DNA of 64,000 nt from an uncultured Stenotrophomonas sp. (GTDB lineage: Bacteria; Pseudomonadota; Gammaproteobacteria; Xanthomonadales; Xanthomonadaceae), in the NCBI GenBank assembly GCA_900078405.1, contig FLTS01000001.1, positions 1,202,626 through 1,266,625 of the forward strand. The letters are read 5' to 3'. The translations under genes were made by a program, and so were the position numbers. The notes beneath the pieces are model-generated. The model was given only the letters and a program-made list of their open reading frames with translations, had not been told where the DNA came from and did not search any database. This document shows, one piece after another, positions 56,889 through 64,000 of the stretch (its first letter is position 1; every line of letters starts with the position of its first letter).

Positions 56889-59162
56889 TCACGCCCCGGC
56901 CAGTTCGATGGCCGCAGCCACCACGTCGTCCACGCCCGGCAACACCAGCAAGGCCGCACCGGCCAGCGGCGTGTAGGTATCGGCACCGGTCACCCGGCGC
57001 AGCGGCACGGCACCGAAGCCGGTCTCGACCAGCACGGTGACCACGCCCTCGCCGACGCCGGCGCTGTACCGGCCCTCGTCGAGCACGATGATGCGCTTCG
57101 CGCCGCGCGCCTGTCCGGCGATGTAGGCGGCGTCGAGCGGCACCAGCCAGCGCAGGTCCACCACCCGTGTCTTCCAGCCGTGTGCCGCCTCGATGGCCCT
57201 GGCCGCGCGCAAGGCCATCGGCACGCCGTTGCCGTAGGTGATGACCAGCAGGTCGTTGCCCTCGCCGTAGACGCGGCCCTGCCCAAGCTCCAGCGCCTGC
57301 TCCGGCACCGGGTACGGGAACAGCCACTGGCCGTCGCCGGCTTCGTGCAGGTCCTTGGCCATGTACAGCGCGATCGGCTCGAGGAACACACACACGCGCC
57401 CATCCACCTTCGACAGCGCGGCCAGCGTGCGCAGCATCATCGCTGCGTCGTCGCCGCGCGAGGGGCAACCGACCACCAGGCCGGGGATATCGCGGATGGC
57501 GGCAATCGAGTTGTCGTTGTGGAAGTGGCCACCGAAGCCCTTCTGGTAGCCCAGCCCGGCGATGCGCACCAGCATCGGGTTGCGGTACTGGTCGTTGGAG
57601 AAGAACTGCAGCGAGCAGGCCTCGCCACGCAGCTGGTCGATGGCGTTGTGCAGGTAGGCCAGGTACTGGATTTCCGGCACCGGCAGCATGCCCATGTTGG
57701 CAAAGCCCTGCGCCATGCCGAGGATGGTGGTTTCGTCGAGCAGGGTGTTGAACACCCGGCGCGGGCCAAAGGCCTTGTGCAGGCCCTTGGTAACCGTATA
57801 GACGCCGCCCTTCTGCGCCACATCCTCGCCGAACAGCAGCGTCTCCGGGTACTTGCAGAACAGATCGTGCAGCGCATGGTTGATCTGGATCGCCAGGTGC
57901 CGCGGCGGCAGGTTCTCCGGCAATGCGGCTTCGCCGCCGAACACCTGCAGGCGGCGCTCGCCGTAGTCGGCGCGCGTGGCCTCGGCGCGCACCGCGCCGG
58001 GCGTGTACGGCGCCAGCGGCGCAATCACGTCTTCCAGCGTGGTCAGACGTGGGCGCCTGTCGGCGGCCTCGGCGGCGGCGAAGCAGCGCGCGCGGGTACT
58101 TTCATACAGCGCCAGCACCCCGTCCTTGTCCATCACCCCGGATTCGACCGCGATCTGCGCCGAGCGCAGCAAGGGATCACCGGCCTCCGCCGCACACAGC
58201 TCCTCCAGCGCGCGCCATTCGATCTCGAAGTCGGTGCCGGCATGGCCCATCAGCCGCGTGGTACGCAGGTGCAGGAAGGTCGGGCGGCGGGTACGGCGGC
58301 AATGCTCGACCGCGCGCTGCACGTCGGCATAGCCGGCGGCGAGGTCGAGGCCGTCGGCGAAGAAATAATCCAGGTCCGGGCGGTTGCGGAAGCTCTCGGC
58401 GATCCAGCCGCCGGGCGTCTTCACCGAAATGCCGATGCCGTTGTCCTCGCACACGTACAGCACCGGCGCCGGCAGTTTCTGGTAGGCGGTCCACGAGGTG
58501 GCGTTGAACGCGGTCTGCGCGGTGGCGTGGTTGGCCGAGGCATCGCCGAACGAGCAGATGGCGATGCTGTCCTCCGGCACCGGCAGTTGCAGCCCCAGCC
58601 GCTTGCCGGCCTCGATCGCCATCGCCGTACCCAGTGCCTTGGGCAGGTGCGAAGCAATCGTGGAGGTCTGCGGCAATACCCACAACGGCTTGCTGCCCCA
58701 TACCTTGTGGCGGCCGCCACTGGCCGGGTCTTCGGCGCTGGCGGCGAAGGACAGTGCCGAATCCATCACCGGGTCCATCCCCGGCAGCTTGCGGAAGCGC
58801 TCGGCCATGAAGCCGCCGGAGCGGTAGTGCAGGAACGCCGGATCGGTATGGCGGGTGGCGCGCGCCACCATCGCATTGCCCTCGTGGCCGGACGACCCGA
58901 TGGTGTAGAAGACCTTGTTCTGCACGCGCAGCACCCGCGCCATCAGGTCGAGGTGGCGGCTGATCAACTGCGATTCGAACAGTTCACGGAACCCCTTCGC
59001 ATCCAGCGCGCTGCCCGGCAACACCGGCGCCTGCTCCTGCGGCACGTTACCCGGCCCCAGCCCCAGCCCCTTCACGAACTCGATGAAATTGGCGTCGCAG
59101 ATCTCGGCACGGTTCAGGCCCTTCATGCGGGCCGGGATGGGGTTGGGGACACGGGCGAACAT
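56889..59162 (-). CDS. Fused alpha-beta E1 component of a 2-oxoacid dehydrogenase
   Basis: A 757-residue thiamine-diphosphate enzyme. The alpha half (about 1-370) holds the ThDP motif GDASANHATAQTAFNAT (about 205-221) ending in EDNGIG. The beta half (about 410-757) starts LAIQINHALHDLFCKYPETL and has GEDVAQKGGVYTVTKGL. Separate alpha and beta genes are usual; here they are joined by a linker of about 40 residues. It most resembles branched-chain 2-oxoacid E1. No E2 or E3 gene is in the window. I chose the ATG at 59162 because GGAG lies 11 nt before it; an ATG at 59126 is the alternative. Confidence 0.88.
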   Translation of the reverse strand: MFARVPNPIPARMKGLNRAEICDANFIEFVKGLGLGPGNVPQEQAPVLPGSALDAKGFRELFESQLISRHLDLMARVLRVQNKVFYTIGSSGHEGNAMVARATRHTDPAFLHYRSGGFMAERFRKLPGMDPVMDSALSFAASAEDPASGGRHKVWGSKPLWVLPQTSTIASHLPKALGTAMAIEAGKRLGLQLPVPEDSIAICSFGDASANHATAQTAFNATSWTAYQKLPAPVLYVCEDNGIGISVKTPGGWIAESFRNRPDLDYFFADGLDLAAGYADVQRAVEHCRRTRRPTFLHLRTTRLMGHAGTDFEIEWRALEELCAAEAGDPLLRSAQIAVESGVMDKDGVLALYESTRARCFAAAEAADRRPRLTTLEDVIAPLAPYTPGAVRAEATRADYGERRLQVFGGEAALPENLPPRHLAIQINHALHDLFCKYPETLLFGEDVAQKGGVYTVTKGLHKAFGPRRVFNTLLDETTILGMAQGFANMGMLPVPEIQYLAYLHNAIDQLRGEACSLQFFSNDQYRNPMLVRIAGLGYQKGFGGHFHNDNSIAAIRDIPGLVVGCPSRGDDAAMMLRTLAALSKVDGRVCVFLEPIALYMAKDLHEAGDGQWLFPYPVPEQALELGQGRVYGEGNDLLVITYGNGVPMALRAARAIEAAHGWKTRVVDLRWLVPLDAAYIAGQARGAKRIIVLDEGRYSAGVGEGVVTVLVETGFGAVPLRRVTGADTYTPLAGAALLVLPGVDDVVAAAIELAGA

Positions 59163-59363
59163 TCGAATGCGGCTCCACGACACGACGGGTTGGAATCGCG
59201 TCATCACACCGGAACCGGGGCTGCCCGGTAAAGCTGCGACCGCAGCAAAAACCGGCGCATGTGTGGAGACGTAGCCGGCTCACATGTGCCCTGTGTCATC
59301 ACTACCGGGCGCGGCCACCCCATGCCCCGCATTGCAACCAACGTCCAGCGGAAACCCGCCGGC

Positions 59364-59900
59364 TCAGCGCCCGGCCAGCCAGGCTTGCCGCGATTGTCCC
59401 CAGACCTCAACTTCGACCTCGTGCGGCGGCGGCAACACCGCGCTGCGCAGCACCTGCGAGCCGAGCTTGCGCGCCACCGCCTGCGAGTTGCGGTTGTCCG
59501 ATGCGATGGTGTGGATCACTTCCGGCCAATCCAGTGCGCCGAATGCCCAGTCGATGGCTGCACGCGCAGCCTCCGGCGCGTAGCCACGCCCCCAGCAGGC
59601 CGGGACGATGCTCCAGCCAACCTCCGGCCCCGGCCAGCCATGTGGCTGCCACGGCCCGACCCGGCCAACCCAGCGCCCGCTGTCCTTCTCGATCACCGAG
59701 AACATCGAATAGCCGAGCAACTGCCAGCTGCCGGTCAATGCGGCAAGGCCGCGCCAGGCCACCGACGGCGCCTGTACTCCCCCCAGATGCTGCATCGCCA
59801 CCGGGTCGGCGCAGAACGCGGCGAAGGCGTCGAAGTCCTCCGCCGCGGGCGGCCGCAGCAGCAAGCGTTCGGTTTCCACGCGCAGGTCGAAAATGCTCAT
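59364..59900 (-). CDS. GNAT family N-acetyltransferase (RimJ/RimL-like)
   Basis: A 178-residue acetyltransferase of the RimJ/RimL group: VETERLLLRPPAAEDFDAF at the start, the acetyl-CoA loop ACWGRGYAPEAARAAIDWAF (about 101-120) and DNRNSQAVARKLG near the end. The family includes N-terminal modifiers of ribosomal proteins and small-molecule acetylases; the target is unknown. It is a separate unit from the EcsC gene 50 nt upstream on the same strand. Confidence 0.86.
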   Translation of the reverse strand: MSIFDLRVETERLLLRPPAAEDFDAFAAFCADPVAMQHLGGVQAPSVAWRGLAALTGSWQLLGYSMFSVIEKDSGRWVGRVGPWQPHGWPGPEVGWSIVPACWGRGYAPEAARAAIDWAFGALDWPEVIHTIASDNRNSQAVARKLGSQVLRSAVLPPPHEVEVEVWGQSRQAWLAGR

Positions 59901-59950
59901 CGCAGGACTCCCGTGTTTCCGGCCTGCCACGCTACCACCGGCCCGGCGAT

Positions 59951-60805
59951 TCAGGCCGGCATGCGCCCGCTGGTCGCACCGTAGGCCAGGCGCACGGCCT
60001 CGAATCCATGTTTGCGCTCCAGCCGGCGCACGATGAAGTGCCCGCGCGCCATGTCCTGGTAGTAACCGATGAACAACGTGTTCAAGGTGGCGCCGGCCAC
60101 CGCACCTATCACCGGCACCGCCTGTGCGACGAATTTCTCCGACACCACCACGCCGAAGCGCGCGGCAACCTTCTCCACGATCCGCGCCAGCCACTTGCCC
60201 GCTTCCTTCGGCCCCAGCCCCAGCAACAGGCCGTGGCTGCCGCCCAGCGTGGTACCCGCCAGCTCCGCCGACAGGTGCCGCACCAGTTCTGTGGTGAAAC
60301 CGCGCGCAAGGTAATAACCGGTTTCGCTGGCATCGTCGGCGCCGGAGCTGCCGCCCAGCGCGAACACTTCAAGACAGGCCTGGCGGGTGGCGTAATCGTC
60401 CAGGTCGAAGCCTTCGCTGCGGGCGATGTCGGCCACCGCGCGCATGATGATGGTGGTGGACAGCGGCAGTTCGATCGCCAACGCCGGCAGGCCGCCGGCT
60501 CCGCCCAACGCACCGGATGCGGCCGCGGCCAGCTTGTGCAACCGCGGCGAGGCCGGCTTGCCGGGCTGCTTGGTGTCCATACTCCACAGCGCGGCCTGCG
60601 CGGCCTTGTAGAGCGCGGCCTCGGCCATGTCCTGGATGCGCCTGGAAACCCCGGCGGGCAGCTTGCGTACCGCGAACTCCAGCGGCGAGCCGACCAAATT
60701 GGCCATGCGCGCTGTCAGTGTCGGCGCTTCCAGCAAGGCCACTGCGCGTTGCAGGTCGGCCATGTCCCGCGGGCAATCCTGCAACGGCACCGCCAACTCG
60801 CCCAT
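59951..60805 (-). CDS. EcsC family protein
   Basis: A 284-residue protein of the EcsC family, named after a Bacillus ABC-transport operon product of unknown role. Features are a helical N-terminus (MADLQRAVALLEAP), the Gly-rich segment GALGGAGGLPALAIELPLST (about 100-119), and the C-terminal PVIGAVAGATLNTLFIGYYQ (about 233-252). Several amphipathic or weakly hydrophobic helices suggest membrane association. It begins 5 nt after orn, so the two are likely in one transcript. Confidence 0.85.
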   Translation of the reverse strand: MGELAVPLQDCPRDMADLQRAVALLEAPTLTARMANLVGSPLEFAVRKLPAGVSRRIQDMAEAALYKAAQAALWSMDTKQPGKPASPRLHKLAAAASGALGGAGGLPALAIELPLSTTIIMRAVADIARSEGFDLDDYATRQACLEVFALGGSSGADDASETGYYLARGFTTELVRHLSAELAGTTLGGSHGLLLGLGPKEAGKWLARIVEKVAARFGVVVSEKFVAQAVPVIGAVAGATLNTLFIGYYQDMARGHFIVRRLERKHGFEAVRLAYGATSGRMPA

Positions 60806-60810
60806 CGCGC

Positions 60811-61395
60811 TCAGACCGCTTCCGATGTGCCCGGCAACCCGGCCAGCGTGCCCATGAACTGCCGGTAGTGGCGCAGCTCGGCGATCGAATCGTGCACGTC
60901 GCTCAGCGCGGTATGACTGGAGGTCTTGCTCACCGCCGCCGACACCTGCGGCGCCCAGCGCCGGGCCAGTTCCTTGATCGTGGAGACGTCGAGGTTGCGG
61001 TAATGGAAATAGCGCTCCAGCCGCGGCATCTGCCGATGCAGGAAGCGGCGGTCCTGGCAGATGGAGTTGCCGCACATCGGCGAAGCGCCGGCCTTGATCC
61101 AGTCCTGCAGGAAGGCGATGGTGCGCGCCTCGGCCTGCCCCATCGTGACCTCGCTTTCGACCACGCGCTGCCACAGCCCGGAGCGGCGGTGCTGGTTGCG
61201 GTTCCACTCGTCCATCGCCTCCAGCGTTGCCAGCGGGTGCGCGATGGCGAACTCCGGGCCCTCGGCCAGCACATTGAGCTGCGCGTCGGTCACCACGGTG
61301 GCGATCTCGATGATCGAATCGTTGTCGGTATCCAACCCGGTCATTTCCAGGTCGATCCAGATCAGGCGGTCGTTGCCGTTGTTGCGGTCCGTCAT
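60811..61395 (-). CDS. orn: Oligoribonuclease
   Basis: A 194-residue DEDDh 3'-5' exoribonuclease that degrades RNA of 2-5 nt, including pGpG from cyclic-di-GMP breakdown. Motifs: [10 protein letters not shown] (Asp and Glu, about 13-22), the middle Asp in [10 protein letters not shown] (about 115) and [10 protein letters not shown] (His and Asp, about 161-170). It is essential in many gammaproteobacteria. It complements RNase E in mRNA decay and is followed by the EcsC gene. Confidence 0.96.
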   Translation of the reverse strand: MTDRNNGNDRLIWIDLEMTGLDTDNDSIIEIATVVTDAQLNVLAEGPEFAIAHPLATLEAMDEWNRNQHRRSGLWQRVVESEVTMGQAEARTIAFLQDWIKAGASPMCGNSICQDRRFLHRQMPRLERYFHYRNLDVSTIKELARRWAPQVSAAVSKTSSHTALSDVHDSIAELRHYRQFMGTLAGLPGTSEAV

Positions 61396-61635
61396 GCATT
61401 ACCTCTGCAGGGTTCGTCGGCGAATCCGCCGGGCGGAGTGTCGGGCGCAATGATACGCCCCGGACATCCAGCTACATCATGGATATCCCGGTATTCCCCT
61501 GTTGCCCCCATTGGCCGTTATGGCGCATCGCCAACAGACCACTGGAGGCCCGTGGGTGTTGTTGCAGCGGTTTGATATACGAGGCCGGGCCTGCCGGTAT
61601 CATCTGGTTCCCGCATCCATCGGGTCACCGTAACC

Positions 61636-62202
61636 GTGCGCTTTCGCCCCCTGCTTCCCTTGCTGTTTGCTGCAACTGCTGCTGCCAACGCGCAAACCGA
61701 GCCTGACCTGCCGGCGCTGATCGAGTGCCGGCAGAGCGTCAGCGAGTTCACCGCGCTGGCACCGATCGCCGCCGACCCGCTCAAGGCGGTGGCGTTGGGC
61801 TGGCGGCCACTGCCGCAGGGCAACCTGTTCATGAACGAGTACGTGCTGAACGCACCCATCCCCGTGTTCGGCCACAGCGCCGACCACATCGCGATGGCCG
61901 GCGCCAGCATCGTCGCCCTGCTCGACCTGCCCGACCCGCGCCCGCTGGCCAACGAACTGAAGCTGGAAATCGGCTATGACGCCGACGGCAAGTTCATGGC
62001 CGGGCGCGAGCTGGTCAGCCGCGACGTGGTCGATGCCGAAACCGGCGAGCCGATGATCGAATCGGTGATCCTGAGCGTCTCCAACGTCACCTCGCACCCC
62101 GGCAAGACCCTGGCCGGCTGTACCTACAGCCTCGACCTGCCGGCCGAGGACGAAGCGCCGGACGCCGCATCCGGCGCGGCCAAGGCCACGCCGCCGGCCT
62201 GA
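61636..62202 (+). CDS. Secreted protein of unknown function
   Basis: A 188-residue protein beginning with GTG. A signal peptide covers about residues 1-19 (ending ANAQ). The mature part has two cysteines (in ECRQSVSEF and AGCTYSL) that could form a disulfide, and ends in an Ala/Pro/Glu-rich tail. No domain is recognised; the mixture of short strands and VFGHSADHIAM gives no clear family. The gene lies 58 nt before corC and is divergent from orn by 240 nt. Confidence 0.72.
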   Translation: MRFRPLLPLLFAATAAANAQTEPDLPALIECRQSVSEFTALAPIAADPLKAVALGWRPLPQGNLFMNEYVLNAPIPVFGHSADHIAMAGASIVALLDLPDPRPLANELKLEIGYDADGKFMAGRELVSRDVVDAETGEPMIESVILSVSNVTSHPGKTLAGCTYSLDLPAEDEAPDAASGAAKATPPA

Positions 62203-62260
62203 ACGGCCTCCTGCTAGACTTGCCGCCACCGCCCACGCACCGGGCGCAACGACCGAAGCA

Positions 62261-63139
62261 ATGTCCGAAGACGACAGTAGTACCGCGCCGGAACCTGGCG
62301 AGAAGAAGCGCAACTGGCTCGAACGCCTGAGCGCGGCCTTTTCCGGCGAGCCCCACACCCGCGACGAACTGGTGGCCGTGCTGCAGACGGCCCAGCAGGA
62401 CGGCCTGATCGCCGCCGACACCCTGCGCATGATGGAAGGCGCCATCGCGGTGGCCGAGCTGACCGTCGGCGACGTGATGATCCCGCGCTCGCAGATGGTG
62501 TCGCTGCCGGCCGAGCGCCCATTCCCGGAACTGATGGAACAGGTGGTCGAATCCGGCCACTCGCGCTTCCCCGTGCATGGTGAGAACAAGGACGACGTAC
62601 TCGGCATCCTGCTGGCCAAGGATCTGCTGCGCGGTGCGCTGGCCGGCGGCCACAACGGCAGCCTGCACGAATTGCTGCGCCCGGCGGTGCTGATCCCCGA
62701 GTCGAAGAAGCTCAACGTGCTGCTCAAGGAGTTCCGGCTCTCGCGCAACCACATGGCGATCGTGGTGGACGAATACGGCGGCGTGGCCGGGCTGGTCACC
62801 ATCGAGGACGTGCTGGAGCAGATCGTCGGCCAGATCGACGACGAGCATGACGAGACCGAGGACCACACCGCACAGATCGCGATACAGGCCGACGGCCGCT
62901 ACGTGGTCGACGCGCTGACCGCGATCGAGGATTTCAACGAGCGCTTCGGCGCGACCTTCTCTGACGACGACTACGACACCATCGGCGGGCTGGTCACCGA
63001 GGCCACCGGCCACCTGCCCGAGATCGGCGACGAGCTCACCCTGGACCGCTTCGTGTTCCGCGTCGCCCGCGCCAACGCGCGGCGGGTGCAGGCGTTCCAC
63101 GTCACCGTGCTGCCGCCCGACACCCGGGACGACGAGTGA
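62261..63139 (+). CDS. corC: CorC/HlyC family CBS-domain protein
   Basis: A 292-residue cytosolic protein. Two CBS domains (about 65-185, including SRFPVHGENKDDVLGILL and VDEYGGVAGLVTIEDVLEQI split by position) are followed by a CorC_HlyC domain (about 205-285, FNERFGATFSDDDYDTIGG). It lacks the membrane DUF21 domain, as does E. coli YbeX/CorC, linked to magnesium and cobalt efflux and to ribosome assembly. In many gammaproteobacteria the next gene is lnt; here a DUF4105 gene overlaps its stop by 4 nt. Confidence 0.92.
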   Translation: MSEDDSSTAPEPGEKKRNWLERLSAAFSGEPHTRDELVAVLQTAQQDGLIAADTLRMMEGAIAVAELTVGDVMIPRSQMVSLPAERPFPELMEQVVESGHSRFPVHGENKDDVLGILLAKDLLRGALAGGHNGSLHELLRPAVLIPESKKLNVLLKEFRLSRNHMAIVVDEYGGVAGLVTIEDVLEQIVGQIDDEHDETEDHTAQIAIQADGRYVVDALTAIEDFNERFGATFSDDDYDTIGGLVTEATGHLPEIGDELTLDRFVFRVARANARRVQAFHVTVLPPDTRDDE

Positions 63140-64000
63140 ACACCCGACTGCGCCGCCTGCTGCCGTGGCTGTTGCTGCTGGTCACGCTGTCCGCCGGCAA
63201 CGCCTGCGCCGCCGATGGCGACACCGCCGCGCCGCGCATCGGCGTGGTGACGATGCAGCCGGGCGAGGTGTTCTTCGAACGCTTCGGCCATGACGCATTG
63301 GTCGTGGCCGACCCGGACGGCGGCCGCGCCACGTCCTACAACTTCGGCTTCTTCGATCCTTCCGAAACGGATTTCGTCGGCAACTTCGTGCGCGGGCGGA
63401 TGATGTACTACCTCGTCGCGCTGCCGCTGGAGGAAGACCTGGCCCAGTACCGCGACGCCGGGCGCGGCGTCTCCATCCAGTGGCTGGACCTGCCGCCGCC
63501 GCAGGCGCGCGCACTGGCCGCCGACCTGGCCGAACGCGCGCGCCCCGAGAACGCGCGCTACCGCTACGACTACTTCACCGCCAACTGCTCGACGATGGTG
63601 CGCGACGCGCTCGACCGCGCGATGGGCGGCAGCCTGCGCGCGCAGCTGGCCGGCCGTTCGCGCGGCAACAGCTACCGCAGCGAGGCGGTGCGGCTGGCCT
63701 CGCCGTCGCCGTGGATGTGGCTGGGCTTCGACCTCGGGCTGGGGCCGTGGGCCGACCAGCCGCTGTCGCGCTGGCAGGAGGCGTTCGTGCCGATGCGGCT
63801 GGCCGACGGCCTGCGCGAGGTCCGCAACGCGGCCGGCCAGCCTCTGGTGCGCGACGAGCAGGAACTGCTGCCGCAGCGCCTGCCGCCGGAACCGGCCGAG
63901 CAGCTGCGGTTATGGTGGCCGTGGCTGCTGCTGGGCCTTGCGGGCGCCGGGCTGGTCTTCGCCGCACGCGGCCGCCGCCGCGTGCTGGGCGGCTTCGCCT
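63136..64000 (+). CDS. DUF4105 domain protein (Lnb N-terminal periplasmic-like), cut by the window end
   Basis: An open frame of 288 codons running off the end. It starts with GTG overlapping the corC stop (GTGA). A signal peptide covers about residues 1-26. The mature part has the family features FERFGHDALVV (about 54-64), TSYNFGFFDP and the Asn-Cys pair FTANCSTMVRDALD (about 151-164), which point to a His/Cys active site like the Lnb N-terminal domain. Near the end WWPWLLLGLAGAGLVF (about 260-275) begins a membrane part. It may act on lipid or peptidoglycan; that is inference. Confidence 0.82.
   Translation, partial: MNTRLRRLLPWLLLLVTLSAGNACAADGDTAAPRIGVVTMQPGEVFFERFGHDALVVADPDGGRATSYNFGFFDPSETDFVGNFVRGRMMYYLVALPLEEDLAQYRDAGRGVSIQWLDLPPPQARALAADLAERARPENARYRYDYFTANCSTMVRDALDRAMGGSLRAQLAGRSRGNSYRSEAVRLASPSPWMWLGFDLGLGPWADQPLSRWQEAFVPMRLADGLREVRNAAGQPLVRDEQELLPQRLPPEPAEQLRLWWPWLLLGLAGAGLVFAARGRRRVLGGFA

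Overview
The window reads as chromosomal core DNA from a high-GC gammaproteobacterium of the Xanthomonadaceae, most likely Stenotrophomonas or a close relative. The basis is gene content and synteny (mltD-pncC-lexA-recA-recX-alaS-csrA; cmk-rpsA-ihfB-lapA-lapB), a LexA operator identical in form to the Xanthomonas-type palindrome, and many GTAG-headed palindromic REP elements like the SMAG family of Stenotrophomonas maltophilia. No rRNA, prophage, insertion sequence, CRISPR array or integrase is visible; nearly every base is accounted for by tightly packed housekeeping genes. The species call is an inference.

Layout. 1-4.5 kb: a PsrA-type TetR regulator, with its own operator, leads a beta-oxidation operon (fused hydroxyacyl-CoA dehydrogenase/enoyl-CoA hydratase, then thiolase). 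4.5-12.8 kb (minus): a translation/envelope block cmk, rpsA, ihfB, lapA, lapB, WbpL-like and WbpM-like O-antigen enzymes and galU. 13-17.7 kb (plus): L36 paralogue, small secreted protein, agmatine-to-putrescine genes aguA and aguB, an acetyltransferase and a TraB-family membrane protein. 17.9-25.6 kb (minus): one membrane-fusion lipoprotein and two different RND pumps. 25.8-30.9 kb: two c-type cytochromes, a large repetitive TonB-like membrane protein, nfuA, a pterin dehydratase, a TonB-domain lipoprotein and zupT. 30.9-36.6 kb: rluC/rne divergent pair, a GacA-like response regulator and tRNA-Ser(GCU). 36.6-44.4 kb (minus): csrA, a disrupted alaS, recX, recA, lexA, pncC, mltD. 44.5-50.4 kb: HerA-like ATPase, greB, DUF3025, rimO, a dienelactone hydrolase, a HIT protein and a tiny membrane protein. 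50.5-59.2 kb: acnA, alcohol dehydrogenase, dnaB, FMN reductase and a fused E1 component. 59.3-64 kb: acetyltransferase, EcsC protein, orn, a secreted protein, corC and a DUF4105 protein cut by the window edge.

The most unusual signal is a set of three short insertions in essential or central genes: 53 nt and 2 x 28 nt in alaS, and 51 nt in acnA. Each is bounded by 19-20 nt direct repeats, and each places a diverged version of the neighbouring peptide in tandem with the native one. In alaS they break the frame; removing 53 + 56 nt restores exactly 884 codons. This is either an assembly or strain-mixture artefact or a shared mutational process, and it decides whether this alaS is functional.

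The genes link several processes: fatty-acid breakdown under a PsrA-type switch; LPS building (WbpL, WbpM, GalU) next to LPS quality control (LapA/B); SOS response (LexA, RecA, RecX); post-transcriptional control (GacA-like regulator, CsrA, RNase E, oligoribonuclease); and efflux.
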